A DNA stretch of 64,000 nt from Plesiocystis pacifica SIR-1 (GTDB lineage: Bacteria; Myxococcota_A; Polyangia; Nannocystales; Nannocystaceae): contig NZ_ABCS01000008.1 of assembly GCF_000170895.1 (NCBI RefSeq), positions 101,626-165,625 of the forward strand, in the 5' to 3' direction. This document shows positions 20,474-29,636 of this stretch, in pieces. The translations under genes were made by a program, and so were the position numbers. The first letter of the stretch is position 1, and each line of letters begins with the position of its first letter. The notes beneath the pieces were generated by a model, which was not told the DNA's origin, did no database searches, and saw only the letters and a program-made list of their open reading frames with translations.

Positions 20474-20700
20474 TCAGGGACTGTCAACGAATCCACGCCC
20501 CCCGCTTGCGGGGGCGACCCGATGCCCTCTCAAAGGCACGAACTCCATTGCCCACAAGCCAAAGCGGAGGAGCGGAGCGACGAAGCGCCCCCGGTCCCAG
20601 GCGCCCATGGGGGCAAAACAGAGCTCAGCCCGCCGTCCTCATCCGTGAGCAAGCCCGAGCTCCCCAAGTGAGGTGCAAAAAATCAAGCGCGCACAAACAA

Positions 20701-20733
20701 ATCAGGCGCCAGACCCGAAGTCTGGCGCCTGAT
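20701..20733 (-). terminator. Intrinsic terminator of the sigma/anti-sigma operon
   Basis: A perfect 14-bp stem (ATCAGGCGCCAGAC / GTCTGGCGCCTGAT) with a 5-nt loop, ending 20 nt beyond the stop of the secreted-protein gene. On the minus strand it is followed by a T-rich run (TTGTTTGTG). Confidence 0.85.
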
Positions 20734-20753
20734 GGTCAGCGGTGTGGGCGCGC

Positions 20754-21251
20754 TCAGCCAGCCTTGCACTGGTAGGCGAAGATCACCATCGAGTCCGAGC
20801 GGCGCACCGGGATGAGCACGATCTGGTTGCTGCGCATGGAGAAGTTCATGTTCACCAGCGAGGTGCCCGAGCGCATCAGATCGGTGCTCAGCTCGAGCTT
20901 GTCCTTGTCGCCGCCGAGCAGGCTGAGCTTGACCGAGTGACCCGACTTGAAGCGCTCCTCGACGACCGTGTTCAAGGTCAGCTTGAAGTCCTTCGACTCG
21001 AGCAAGCGGAAGCTCTTGTAGCGGGCGAACTCTGGGGCCTCGAGCTGATCCTTGAGGAAGCCGAGGTCCTTGGGGATCGTGCCGTCGCCGGTCTCCGTCG
21101 CCTCGACGGCGTGGATGCGGCAGGTCGCGTCGCTGACCGCAGCGTCGGCCTGAGCCGGAGCGAGCAAGACCAGCGACGCACCGGTGAGGGCGACCGGGAC
21201 CGCCAGACAGCTGGCCAGAGTGGAAGCCAAGATCTTCGCGTGCATCGTCAT
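20754..21251 (-). CDS. Secreted protein of an ECF sigma operon, unknown function
   Basis: A 165-residue protein with a signal peptide (hydrophobic about 8-33, cleavage near AQADA). The mature part begins with a SDATCRIHAVEATE segment and ends in AYQCKAG, so its two cysteines may close a disulfide across the whole domain. The rest alternates strand-like and charged stretches. It overlaps the anti-sigma gene by an ATGA and is followed by a strong terminator, so it is the last gene of the sigma/anti-sigma unit. It may be the envelope-side sensor or the main target of the sigma factor; this is inference from position only. Confidence 0.75.
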   Translation of the reverse strand: MTMHAKILASTLASCLAVPVALTGASLVLLAPAQADAAVSDATCRIHAVEATETGDGTIPKDLGFLKDQLEAPEFARYKSFRLLESKDFKLTLNTVVEERFKSGHSVKLSLLGGDKDKLELSTDLMRSGTSLVNMNFSMRSNQIVLIPVRRSDSMVIFAYQCKAG

Positions 21252-21982
21252 AGCGAGCGCTCACTTTGAGCGGGAACGTCTTCGGTGACCCAGATGACCG
21301 TGGTGGTGCCCCGGGTACCTTCGACCTGAGAGATGGTGCCGGTGCGCCCACCAAAGGAGATGTGGCGAATCTCGGCTTCTCCAGGCTCGGGCTGCGGGAA
21401 CATCTCGGGTTCGGCCTTGGTGTCGGGGTTGGGAGCGACCGCCATCTGCGGCGCTTTTGAGGGAGTCGAAAGGCTGGGCGCCTCGGACTCGGGCGTGGAC
21501 GCCTCGTCGGCGGCCGGCTGGTCAGACGCAGCATCCTCGGGCGTATTCGAGGCCACGGCGTCCGGTCCCTGGTCCGGCTCGGGGGCCTGGATCGACTTGG
21601 CGAACACCAGCGCGACCACGGCCGCGGTGCCGACCACGGCCAAGGGCACGCGCAGCGGTCGGGCCCACTCGAGCAGGCGCTCCCACAGGTTGGGCGGCGC
21701 CTCGGCGGCCTCTTGCAGCCGGGACTCGCGCTCGAGGCTGCGCTCGAAGCTGTCCCAGATCTGCTCGAAGCGCGCCTCGGGCACGCGCTCGGCCTGAAGC
21801 TCGAGATCACCCGCGACGATCTCGCGCATGAACGAGAGATCGCCCAGCTGCTCGGCCAGGCTCGGGTTGGCCTCGAGTTCGGCCTCCATCGCGGCCTCGG
21901 CCGCGGCGTCGAGCTCACCGTCGAAATAAGCCGACAGCTCCTCGCTCAGGGCGAAGTTGGAGGTGTTTGATTCGGCGCTCAT
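21248..21982 (-). CDS. Transmembrane anti-sigma factor
   Basis: A 244-residue protein encoded directly after an ECF sigma factor with a 4-nt overlap. The N-terminal cytosolic part (about 10-90) opens with [12 protein letters not shown], the start typical of anti-sigma domains, but lacks the HxxxCxxC zinc motif, so it is closer to the RseA/non-zinc type. A single membrane helix lies at about 109-129. The periplasmic part has a Pro/Glu/Ala-rich spacer and ends with a compact [13 protein letters not shown]...TTVIWVTED segment that may be the sensing or protease-recognition element. It presumably holds the sigma factor inactive until an envelope signal. Confidence 0.85.
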   Translation of the reverse strand: MSAESNTSNFALSEELSAYFDGELDAAAEAAMEAELEANPSLAEQLGDLSFMREIVAGDLELQAERVPEARFEQIWDSFERSLERESRLQEAAEAPPNLWERLLEWARPLRVPLAVVGTAAVVALVFAKSIQAPEPDQGPDAVASNTPEDAASDQPAADEASTPESEAPSLSTPSKAPQMAVAPNPDTKAEPEMFPQPEPGEAEIRHISFGGRTGTISQVEGTRGTTTVIWVTEDVPAQSERSL

Positions 21983-22653
21983 CGCATCACTCCGACGGCC
22001 TCGGCCGCCCGTTTATGCTGACCAATCGCCTCGGTGACGACATCTTTCGAAGGGACGCAGGCACCGAGCTGCTCGGTCAACAGCTTCTGCATGTTGCGAC
22101 GCGCGTGGAACAGCCGGCTCATGATCGTGCCCTTGGAGCACTTCATGGCCTGGGCCATTTCCTCGTAAGACATGCCCTGCAGCTCGCGCATCACGATGAC
22201 GGCGCGGTGCTTGTCGCTGAGGTGATCCAAGCTGGCCTCGACGGCCTGAAGAATCTCCTTGCGGCGGAGCATGTCGGAGGGATCGCCAAACTGCGCCAGG
22301 TGCGGCAGCAAGTCCGAGGGGGGCTCGTCCTTGCCGTCGTGGCGCAACCCGTCATCGAACTCGACGTCGCGGTGCCGCTTGGCCTTGCGCAAGTGGTCGA
22401 TGCAGAGGTTGGCCACGATCCGGTACAGCCAGGTGTAGAAGCTCGAGTTGCCCTCGAACTTCCCGATGTACCGGTGGACCTTGATGAAGCTCTCCTGCAC
22501 CACGTCGAGGGCGTCCTCTTGGTTGCGGAGGAATCCGAAGGCGACCGCATAGACCTTGCGCTGATAGCGCTGCATCAGAATCTTGAATGCTCGCCTGTCC
22601 CCGCCTTGAACGGCGGTTACCAGGACGAGGTCCTCGGCGTCTGTGGAAACCAC
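21979..22653 (-). CDS. ECF RNA polymerase sigma factor (RpoE-like)
   Basis: A 224-residue sigma-70 family factor with only regions 2 and 4. Region 2 (about residues 18-90) includes [17 protein letters not shown] and [21 protein letters not shown]. Region 4 (about 150-205) contains [42 protein letters not shown], the helix-turn-helix that reads the -35 element. The start is GTG. It heads an overlapping triad with its anti-sigma factor and a secreted protein. This arrangement and the membrane anti-sigma indicate an envelope-stress type regulon; the promoter motif it recognises is not evident. Confidence 0.93.
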   Translation of the reverse strand: MVSTDAEDLVLVTAVQGGDRRAFKILMQRYQRKVYAVAFGFLRNQEDALDVVQESFIKVHRYIGKFEGNSSFYTWLYRIVANLCIDHLRKAKRHRDVEFDDGLRHDGKDEPPSDLLPHLAQFGDPSDMLRRKEILQAVEASLDHLSDKHRAVIVMRELQGMSYEEMAQAMKCSKGTIMSRLFHARRNMQKLLTEQLGACVPSKDVVTEAIGQHKRAAEAVGVMR

Positions 22654-23080
22654 GTGTGTCGCTGCCTATGGACGGGGAGTCTCGATCGCTATTCAGCGGC
22701 TCGACGGAAGAGGAGAAGGCGAGTTGGGGCTCATTTGGCGGGTCTGGGCGGGGATGCGTCCGAACACATGCCCGAAGATCGAGGATCCGTCGAGGCCAGA
22801 AGCGGTGCGTGAGGGGGATCGCGCCGTCAGGGATGCCTGCGAAAGCGCGGTTTTGGCGCCCGGAAATGGGGCCTGCTCCCACGGTTATACCCAATGCTCG
22901 CCCAACATGCCCCGAACACGGCGCCGGGGCTGGGCGAATTCGCACAGCCATGGCCCGAACACTGGCCGATGTCGCACACGCCGTGACCCGTCCGCCTGGG
23001 GAGCCAAACGCCCCGAGAAGCAAAATGCGCATCTCGCACCGCCTACCCGTCGACCCCCGTCGAGGGTATCCAAGAACTTC
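22654..23080. other. Divergent intergenic region with repeated short motif
   Basis: 427 bp between the sigma operon and the DUF4175-like gene, with no gene. It contains two close copies of CATGsCCCGAACACnG (22906-22920 and 22949-22965, 43 bp apart) and a shorter copy at 22767-22776. These may be operator sites. No convincing -35/-10 pair was found. Confidence 0.45.
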
Positions 23081-23349
23081 ATGCGGGCGCCCCGAGCCGC
23101 AGCGGCCCAGCTGCTTCGTGAGTACCTGGGCGACGTCCAGGCCCTCGCGCGACGCCGCGCCTTCGCGGTCCACGTCGTCGAGCTGGCCTCGGGCTGGGCG
23201 CTGCTCGCGGGCCTCGGGCTGCTCGCGGTCGCCTGGAGCTTCCGCGGTGACCTCGGGCTCGCCCTCGCGCTGCCCGTGTGTGTGCTCGCGCCGCTGGCCT
23301 GGACCGTGTGGCGATTTTGGATGCTGCGGCTCCGCCAGGGACGCCCATG
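23081..23349 (+). pseudogene. N-terminal part of the DUF4175-like gene, out of frame
   Basis: From ATG 23081 this frame encodes a plausible start of a DUF4175-type protein: a charged helix (LREYLGDVQALARRRAF) and two hydrophobic helices (about residues 25-45 and 52-70) ending in WRFWMLRLRQG. After about 23340 the frame becomes low-quality sequence, while the adjacent frame takes up a natural continuation (TPMAVARSVAAHRG). One missing base in the GGG/CCC-rich stretch 23338-23347 would join the two. Either this is a sequencing error, a real frameshift mutation, or the gene really starts downstream. Confidence 0.6.
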
Positions 23350-26229
23350 GCCGTCGCGCGCAGCGTCGCCGCTCACCGAGGACCGCTGCGCGCCCGGGCG
23401 ACGCCGCGGGAGCGCGAGCGCGACGCGACCTTGCGCCACGAGCTCCTCGGCGCGACGGAGCTGTGGCTGGACCTCGAGAGAGAGCCCGCCGACGAGGGCC
23501 CTGCCCGCTCGCGCGAGCTCGCGGCCGCCTACGTCCGGCGCATCGGCGTCGCCACCCTCGACCTCGACCCCCGCCTGGGCGCCCACCGACCCAAGCTGTG
23601 GTCGCGCCTGCTCGCGGCGACCCTGGCCGTCGCAGGTCTGACCACCTTGATGAGCACCGCGTGGGGGCAGCAAGCCCTGCTGATCACCCTCGCGGGCGCC
23701 GACGCTCGCCCTCCCCCGCCGCCCCAGGACGTGTGGACGCGCCTCGAGCTCGAGCTCGACTATCCCGACTACACCCAGCGCGCGCCCCGGGTGGTCCCCA
23801 ACCCCAGCGGCGCCCTGCGCATCCCGGCCGGTACCGAGGTCCGCCTGACCATGGATCTCGAGGAGCCCGCCGAGCACGTGCGCGTCGTGTTCGTGCCCGA
23901 CAGCGTCGAGCTCGCGGCGGCCCCGGAGCCCGAGTTCATCGAGCTCGCCCCCCTCGAGCCCGACCCCAAGCCCGAAGCCGAGGTTGAAGAAGCGCTGCGC
24001 TGGACCGGGAGCTTCACCTTCCGCGGCGCGGGCTCGTGGATCGCCGTGCTGCTCGACGATCCCGACACGCCCCTGGCCCGGGCCGCTCGCCGCTCGCCCC
24101 CCATGCGCCTCGAGCTCGAGCCCGACGGTCCCCCCGAGGTCGAGCTGCTCCCCCTGCCCGAGGCCCAGCGCGAGGCCAGCGAGACCCAGGCCGTGGACCT
24201 GCGCTTTTCGGCCCGCGATGACTTTGGCGTGGTCCAGGCCGAGCTCGTCTACGAGATCGACGGGGAGGACGGCAGCGTCGAGGGCGGCCGCGTGCGCCTC
24301 CCGGCCGGCACGGCCCCCGGCGGCGCGGCGCGACGCTGGCAGCACCGCCACCGCTGGGATCTGTCGACCATCCCCATCGAAGATCGCAGCGAGGTCAGCT
24401 ACTGGATCGAGGTCCGCGACAACGACCCCGGGCTCGGCCGCACACCCCTCGACGACGGCCCCGGCAAGGTCGCCAGCTCGGCCCGCCAGCGCCTCCTGGT
24501 CCGCGACGACGAGGCCGAGCACGCCGCGAACATCCGCGACCTGCAGACCATCCGCGACGGCGCCGTCGATCTGCTCGCCGTCCGGCTGACGACGAAGGTC
24601 TTCGACGAGCCCACGAGCGACGCGACCAATCGCCTGATCCAGCTGCCCGCGCGCCTCGATCGGGCCCGGCGCATCCACCTGGCCTCGGCCGAGCTGTTGA
24701 CCATGCTCGCCGACGCCGTAGACGCTCTGGCCGTCGACGCCATGGTCGCCGAGCGCGACGTCGAGACCCTCGCGGGCATCCACGCCCGCTTGCTCGAGCT
24801 GCACCGCGAAGAGCTCGCGCTCCATGAGGAGCTCCCGGTCGGCTCGGAGTTCGACGAGGGCGGGGTGCGCAAGGCCCACAAGCTCCTGGCCAAGCTCGGG
24901 CGGCACAACAAAAAAGAGGTCGAGGCCCTCGAGGACGAGATCATCCGCCTCGACGACCTGGTCGACGGCCAGATCATCGAGCGCATGGAGGCCCTCGTGG
25001 CGCGCCTGCAGGCCTCGCAGCAAAAGCTCGTCGACAAGCTCGAGCAGCTGGCCGCGGGCGACGAGTCCGTGCGCCCGGAGATTGAGCAGCTCGAGCAGCG
25101 CATCCGCGAGGACACCCGCCGGCTCCAGCAGGCCCAGGCCCAGCTCAGCAAGGAGGTCGGCGAGGAGTGGATGAACCTCGACGCCTACAAGGCCATGGAG
25201 GCGCGCATGCGTAGCCAGCAGCTCCTCGAGCAGCTCCAGCGCGGCGACGTCGAGGGCGCCCTCGAGCAAGCCCGGGACGGCCTCGACGCGATCCGGCAGC
25301 TGCGCGAGCAGGTCCAGCGCAGCGGCGCCGAGGCGCCCTCCCCCGCCCTGAGCGAGGAGGACCGCAAGCGCATGAAGCTGCTGCGCGAGCTCAGCCGGCT
25401 GCAGGACGAAGAGGCGGGCGTGCGCGCCGAGGCCCAAAAGCTCCACGAGCAATGGCGCGCCAGCGTCGGGGACCAGCGGGCCGAGACGGACGCGACCGAG
25501 CGCGCCAAGCAGGAAGCCGAGAAGCTTCGAGAGGAGGTCGAGGCCGTCAACGACGCGCGCCTGTCCCGGGAGGGGCGCACGGCCTGGGAGGACGCGCGCG
25601 AGGCCCTCGACGCCCTCGACGCCGCGCCCGAAGACGCCGACGGCCAAGCCGGACAGCTCGAGCTCTTCGAGGCGGCCCAGCGAGCCAACGAGGCCCTCCG
25701 TCGAGCCAAGGCCGGGGCCGAGGGCGACGAGGCCAAGGCCCTCGACGAGCTGGCGAAGCGAGCGGCGCGACTGCAGACCGAGCTTCGCGGCGAGCTGCCC
25801 GACCCCGAGGACACCCTGCCGCCCGAGAGCACCGAGCAATTCGAGGCCCTCAGCGAGCGCCAGGAGACCCTGCGCGAGCGCAGCCGCGAGCTCCTCGACG
25901 ACCCCGCCGCGGACCTGCTGCCGGACGCAGGCGAGGCCGCCATGCGTTCGGCCGACGAGGGCATGCAGCGCGCGGGTCAGGGCCTCGACGACGCCGCCCT
26001 CGACGACGCCCTCGACGGCGCCTCCCGAGCCTGGCAGGGGCTGCAGCGGGCCATCGACAGCTTGCGCCAGTCGAGCCCGCCCCCGCCCCAGTCCAGCGGC
26101 GGGGAGTCTTCCACGGAGGCCGACCGCGACCGCTCGCTCCGCGACCAGGTCGTCGAGGCCATGCGCGAGGGCGATCGGGACGACTTCGACGCCGACACCA
26201 AGCGCTACTATGAGGAGCTCTTGCGATGA
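23278..26229 (+). CDS. DUF4175-like large coiled-coil membrane protein
   Basis: A ~960-983-residue protein; the start is uncertain (GTG 23278 or ATG 23350) because its two N-terminal membrane helices lie in another frame just upstream. A membrane helix near the start (AATLAVAGLTTLMS) is followed by a large beta-rich extracytoplasmic domain containing DYPDYTQRAPRV, then from about residue 430 long charged helices rich in Glu, Arg, Ala and Leu, predicted coiled coil, to the C-terminus. This layout matches the DUF4175 family, whose function is poorly known. It overlaps the TPR metallopeptidase gene by ATGA, so the two products are probably made together and act in the same envelope process. Confidence 0.75.
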   Translation: MCARAAGLDRVAILDAAAPPGTPMAVARSVAAHRGPLRARATPRERERDATLRHELLGATELWLDLEREPADEGPARSRELAAAYVRRIGVATLDLDPRLGAHRPKLWSRLLAATLAVAGLTTLMSTAWGQQALLITLAGADARPPPPPQDVWTRLELELDYPDYTQRAPRVVPNPSGALRIPAGTEVRLTMDLEEPAEHVRVVFVPDSVELAAAPEPEFIELAPLEPDPKPEAEVEEALRWTGSFTFRGAGSWIAVLLDDPDTPLARAARRSPPMRLELEPDGPPEVELLPLPEAQREASETQAVDLRFSARDDFGVVQAELVYEIDGEDGSVEGGRVRLPAGTAPGGAARRWQHRHRWDLSTIPIEDRSEVSYWIEVRDNDPGLGRTPLDDGPGKVASSARQRLLVRDDEAEHAANIRDLQTIRDGAVDLLAVRLTTKVFDEPTSDATNRLIQLPARLDRARRIHLASAELLTMLADAVDALAVDAMVAERDVETLAGIHARLLELHREELALHEELPVGSEFDEGGVRKAHKLLAKLGRHNKKEVEALEDEIIRLDDLVDGQIIERMEALVARLQASQQKLVDKLEQLAAGDESVRPEIEQLEQRIREDTRRLQQAQAQLSKEVGEEWMNLDAYKAMEARMRSQQLLEQLQRGDVEGALEQARDGLDAIRQLREQVQRSGAEAPSPALSEEDRKRMKLLRELSRLQDEEAGVRAEAQKLHEQWRASVGDQRAETDATERAKQEAEKLREEVEAVNDARLSREGRTAWEDAREALDALDAAPEDADGQAGQLELFEAAQRANEALRRAKAGAEGDEAKALDELAKRAARLQTELRGELPDPEDTLPPESTEQFEALSERQETLRERSRELLDDPAADLLPDAGEAAMRSADEGMQRAGQGLDDAALDDALDGASRAWQGLQRAIDSLRQSSPPPPQSSGGESSTEADRDRSLRDQVVEAMREGDRDDFDADTKRYYEELLR

Positions 26230-27959
26230 CGGCCCCAACCCAGCCCAGCCGCGCGCGCGTGCGCGCCCTGGTCAAGCTCACCAAGCTGACCGGCCTCGCC
26301 CTCGTCCTCGCCCTCGCGGCCCACGGCGCGGCGACCTCTCCGGCCGAGGCCGCGCCGCCCGAGCAGAGCCCCAAACAAAGCGAGCAGCCCGCGACGCCCG
26401 AGCGCATCGAGAGCGCGGCCCTGCAGCGCTTCCTCGTCGACGTCGACGCCTGGGACCTCGAGGGCGCCCGGGCCCGGCTGAGCCAGATCCCCGCGGGCTC
26501 CGAGCGCGACCTGGCCGAGGGCATGCTCGCCCTCTACGAGGCCGACTACCCCGAGTCCGAGAGCCTGCTCGCCGGGGTCGTCGCGGCCGGCGGCGCGGAC
26601 CCAGAGCGCGACCCCGTGGCCGGGCGCGCGCGCTACTACCTCGAGGTCGCCCGCGGAGCCCAGCTGGCCCTGGGCGACGCGGTGACCCTGCGCAGCGACG
26701 ACGGGCGCTTCGAGGCCGTGTTCGCCGATCGCCGCGACGCCATCTTGGCGCCCTACCTGTTCGAGGCCATGGCCGAGGCCTACGACACCCTCGGCGAGGA
26801 CGTCGGCGTTCGCCCCGACCACCCGATCCGCTTCGAGTTCTATGACGAGGCCGGCAAGCTCGCCCTGGTCACCCCGCTGACCCTCGACAACATCTACACC
26901 ACGGGCACCGTCGGCATCTGCAAGTACCGCCGGGTCATGATGATCACCCCGCGGGTGATGCTGCACGGCTACGGCTGGCTCGACACCGCCGTCCACGAGT
27001 ACGTCCACTACGTGCTCACCATGCGCACCCGCAACAACGCGCCGGTGTGGATGCAAGAGGGCATGGCCAAGCTGATGGAGACCCGCTGGCGGACCCCGGA
27101 GGGCGAAACGCCCGGCCTGAGCGAGCCGGTCCGCAGCCTGCTCCACGACGCCCTGGCCCGCGACGAGCTCGTCACCCTCGAGCAGATGCACCCCTCCGTC
27201 GCCATGCTGCCCAGCCAGGAGCTCGCCGCCCTCGCCTACGCCGAGGCCGAGACCATGCTCGGCCTGCTCGAGGAAGAGCGCGGCCCCGAGGGCATGGCGA
27301 CCTTCATGACCCTCGTGGGTGAGGGCGTCGACGCCAAGGAGGCCCTCGCCGAGGCCTGGGGCGCCGACTTCGACGACTTCTTCGCCCGCTGGCGCACCGT
27401 GATGACGGCCCGGACGGCCCACAGCCGCGCGGGCTCGGGCGCGGGTCTGCCCAGCATCGACTTCCGCGCCGACGACGACCCCGGCAGCTCCGGCCAGCTC
27501 CAGGACGACCCAAGCTTGCGCGGCGACGTGTTCTCGCACCTCGGCGGCGGTCGGGGGCGCCAGCTCGCGCGCCTGGGCGTGCTCTTGACCCTGCGCGGGC
27601 ACCTCGACGCCGCGGTCATCGAGTACGAGAAGGCCCGCGCGGCCGACCCCGAGGTCCGCGACGATCCCAAGCTCGCGCGCCGCCTCGGCGAGCTCTACCT
27701 CGAGCTCGAGCGCGCCGAGGAGGCCCTGCCGCTGTTGATTCGCGCGGGCGAGCACGAGCCGGACAACGCCAACATCGCCGCGGCCGAGGCCCACGCCCGC
27801 CGGCTCACGGGCGACCCCGAGGGCGCGCGCGCGGCCCTCGATCGCGCCATCCGTCAAAACCCCTTCGTCCCGACGATCCACTGCGATCTGGCGGCCCTCG
27901 CCGAGCTCGACGGCGACGCCGAGGCAGCCGAGCGCGAAGCTCGACTTTGCAAGGACTGA
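26226..27959 (+). CDS. Secreted TPR-containing metallopeptidase (peptidase MA-like)
   Basis: A 577-residue protein with a signal peptide (hydrophobic about 20-42). The central domain has a gluzincin active site: His257-Glu258-x-x-His261 (HEYVH) and a downstream Glu278 in WMQEGMAK, the spacing seen in the peptidase MA family. C-terminal residues about 440-560 contain several TPR-like repeats (LARRLGELYLELERAEEAL, NANIAAAEAHARRLTGD). All zinc ligands are present, so it is likely active, probably in the periplasm. It is translationally coupled to the DUF4175-like gene. Its stop lies 20 nt from the convergent metzincin gene. Confidence 0.85.
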   Translation: MTAPTQPSRARVRALVKLTKLTGLALVLALAAHGAATSPAEAAPPEQSPKQSEQPATPERIESAALQRFLVDVDAWDLEGARARLSQIPAGSERDLAEGMLALYEADYPESESLLAGVVAAGGADPERDPVAGRARYYLEVARGAQLALGDAVTLRSDDGRFEAVFADRRDAILAPYLFEAMAEAYDTLGEDVGVRPDHPIRFEFYDEAGKLALVTPLTLDNIYTTGTVGICKYRRVMMITPRVMLHGYGWLDTAVHEYVHYVLTMRTRNNAPVWMQEGMAKLMETRWRTPEGETPGLSEPVRSLLHDALARDELVTLEQMHPSVAMLPSQELAALAYAEAETMLGLLEEERGPEGMATFMTLVGEGVDAKEALAEAWGADFDDFFARWRTVMTARTAHSRAGSGAGLPSIDFRADDDPGSSGQLQDDPSLRGDVFSHLGGGRGRQLARLGVLLTLRGHLDAAVIEYEKARAADPEVRDDPKLARRLGELYLELERAEEALPLLIRAGEHEPDNANIAAAEAHARRLTGDPEGARAALDRAIRQNPFVPTIHCDLAALAELDGDAEAAEREARLCKD

Positions 27960-27979
27960 CCCGGCGCGCGGGTGCCTCC

Positions 27980-29512
27980 TCAGCGACCCAGACTGACAGG
28001 CGCGCGCAGCTCCCCGCGCACGCGCGTCCACGTCCCGCCGCGCTCGGCCAGCTCCGCCGGCACGCTCACTCGAATCCACTGACTGCGCTCGTCGCTGAGC
28101 CAGGTCCGCGTGCTCGGTAGCTCGTGGCGGACGTCGTCGACGTCGACGAGCTCGAGGCGGTCGGGGCCCGCGGCCCGGCTCGCGCTCGACGACGGCCCGG
28201 CGCTCGGCATCCACCACCACCGCTCCCGCCCCTGCGGAGTAATCAAGCCCATGAGCACGCGCTCGCCCAGCCCAGCCGAGGGCGGCGGCGACTCGGGCCA
28301 GCTCGACAGCAGCTCGATGCGCTCGGCGCAGCGCCCCCAGGTGAAGTCCGAGACCCAGCGCGGGGCGCAGTAGCTCATGTAGTCGTAGGCCCCGTCGGCG
28401 GCGAAGATGTCCGCCCGCAGCAGCCCGACCCCGCGCGCGCCGATCAGCCCGTCGGCGTGGGGGTAGCTCCCGTCCACGCCATCGGGCGCAGCGCCCGGGC
28501 ACTCGACGTGCACGAGGCCCTGGGCGTGGCCCATCTCGTGGGTGAAGGTCACGGTCGACAGCCCCGGGTTCCCGGACCACAGCACCGTCGCGGCGACGCG
28601 GTCGACGTCGTCGCCCGGCTGGTCCCCGGCGATGCCGGCGATGCCCCGCAGCCCCCCGAGGGTCGGCTCGCCGACGTCGATCAGCGCGTGGTAGTAGACC
28701 TGCGGCGCTGCCCCCTCGCTCGCCCGCAGCTCGCCCAGCCAGGGCAGCAGCAGCCCGAGCTCGAACAGGTTCCCGTCGAACTCGACGGGCTCGTGCACGG
28801 TGACCTCGAGCTCGGTGATCGGGTTGCGCTCGTAGAAGCCGTCGAGGAGATCGTCGAGCACGCCGCCGTCGAGGCCCGGCTCGTTCTCGGCGTAGCGCAC
28901 GGGGACCACGACCAGCTCGACGCCCATGGTCTTGGCCTCGAAGCCCGCCTGCTCGAAGCCCTCGCTGCCCGCGGCCGCGAGGGGGGTCCCGTCGGCCTCG
29001 AACAGCTCGACGGCGTAGCGCAGGCCCGGATCGGTCTGGCCCGCGGCGGCGTCGAGCACGAACCAAAAGCTGCCCTCGGGGTCGTCCTGCACGCGCACGG
29101 ACGCCTCGGCGTCGGCGCTGGTGGATACGAAGCGCGTCTGGCTCAGGGTCCACGACTCGAACTCCGTGGCCAGGCTCAGCCGGGCCTCGAGGCTCCGCGG
29201 CGCCCAGTCCTCGCTGACCTCCACGTGCACGCCGAGCCAGGCGTCGCGCCCGGTGTAGAGCGCGCTCGTGCGGGCCTCGGGATCGATGGCGACGCCGTCG
29301 ACCGCGACGTCGACGCGCGTCCCCTGGTTGATCTCCACGAGCCCAACCGAGACCTCGCCGACGCCGAAGTCGGAGCCTTCGTCGCCATTGCCGCTCCCGC
29401 CCTGCACCGAGGCGTCCACGCACCCCAGGACCAGCGCGGGCGTGAAGGCCACGACCCACGCTCTAGTCCACGCCTTCGCTTCGTCCGCGCCGCCCATCGA
29501 CCAAGGCATCAT
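27980..29512 (-). CDS. Lipoprotein metalloprotease, metzincin type
   Basis: The start is set at ATG 29512 (the frame also opens with TTG at 29536). The 510-residue product has a lipobox ending LVLGC (Cys31). Residues ~60-300 are beta-rich. The catalytic site is HEMGHAQGLVH (His325, Glu326, His329, His335), the extended zinc motif of metzincins, followed by a YDYMSYC Met-turn. This resembles the M66/other myxobacterial secreted proteases. A C-terminal beta domain completes the protein. It is expected to be a surface-anchored protease acting on external proteins. Convergent to the TPR peptidase; no partner gene is linked. Confidence 0.85.
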   Translation of the reverse strand: MMPWSMGGADEAKAWTRAWVVAFTPALVLGCVDASVQGGSGNGDEGSDFGVGEVSVGLVEINQGTRVDVAVDGVAIDPEARTSALYTGRDAWLGVHVEVSEDWAPRSLEARLSLATEFESWTLSQTRFVSTSADAEASVRVQDDPEGSFWFVLDAAAGQTDPGLRYAVELFEADGTPLAAAGSEGFEQAGFEAKTMGVELVVVPVRYAENEPGLDGGVLDDLLDGFYERNPITELEVTVHEPVEFDGNLFELGLLLPWLGELRASEGAAPQVYYHALIDVGEPTLGGLRGIAGIAGDQPGDDVDRVAATVLWSGNPGLSTVTFTHEMGHAQGLVHVECPGAAPDGVDGSYPHADGLIGARGVGLLRADIFAADGAYDYMSYCAPRWVSDFTWGRCAERIELLSSWPESPPPSAGLGERVLMGLITPQGRERWWWMPSAGPSSSASRAAGPDRLELVDVDDVRHELPSTRTWLSDERSQWIRVSVPAELAERGGTWTRVRGELRAPVSLGR

Positions 29513-29636
29513 CGCGCGTCCGCCTCGGGCACTCAATCACCCGCGCTCACCCGGCCCACGGCTCGGGTCTCGACACGCCGGAGCGCACTCGGCGTCGCCC
29601 CGGCCGTGTCGTGTCGTGTCGTCCGCTCGGCCCCGC

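Larger units (their letters stand above)
20289..20753. other. Intergenic region with repeats and hairpins, no gene
   Basis: 465 bp without a convincing gene. It holds a hairpin (20339-20366), two copies of a 42-nt dispersed box (20380-20421 degenerate, 20432-20473 intact), a decayed hairpin after the second box (about 20475-20500), and a strong terminator (20701-20733). Short ORFs through the boxes are repeat translations. Confidence 0.75.

Noticed and set aside
20435..20671. Small plus-strand ORF of 78 codons
   Set aside because: Its first part is translated repeat box sequence, it has no ribosome site, and the rest lacks coding character.
23278..23349. Programmed -1 ribosomal frameshift in the DUF4175-like gene
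   Set aside because: No X-XXY-YYZ slippery site or obvious downstream pseudoknot is visible, so an indel is the simpler explanation.
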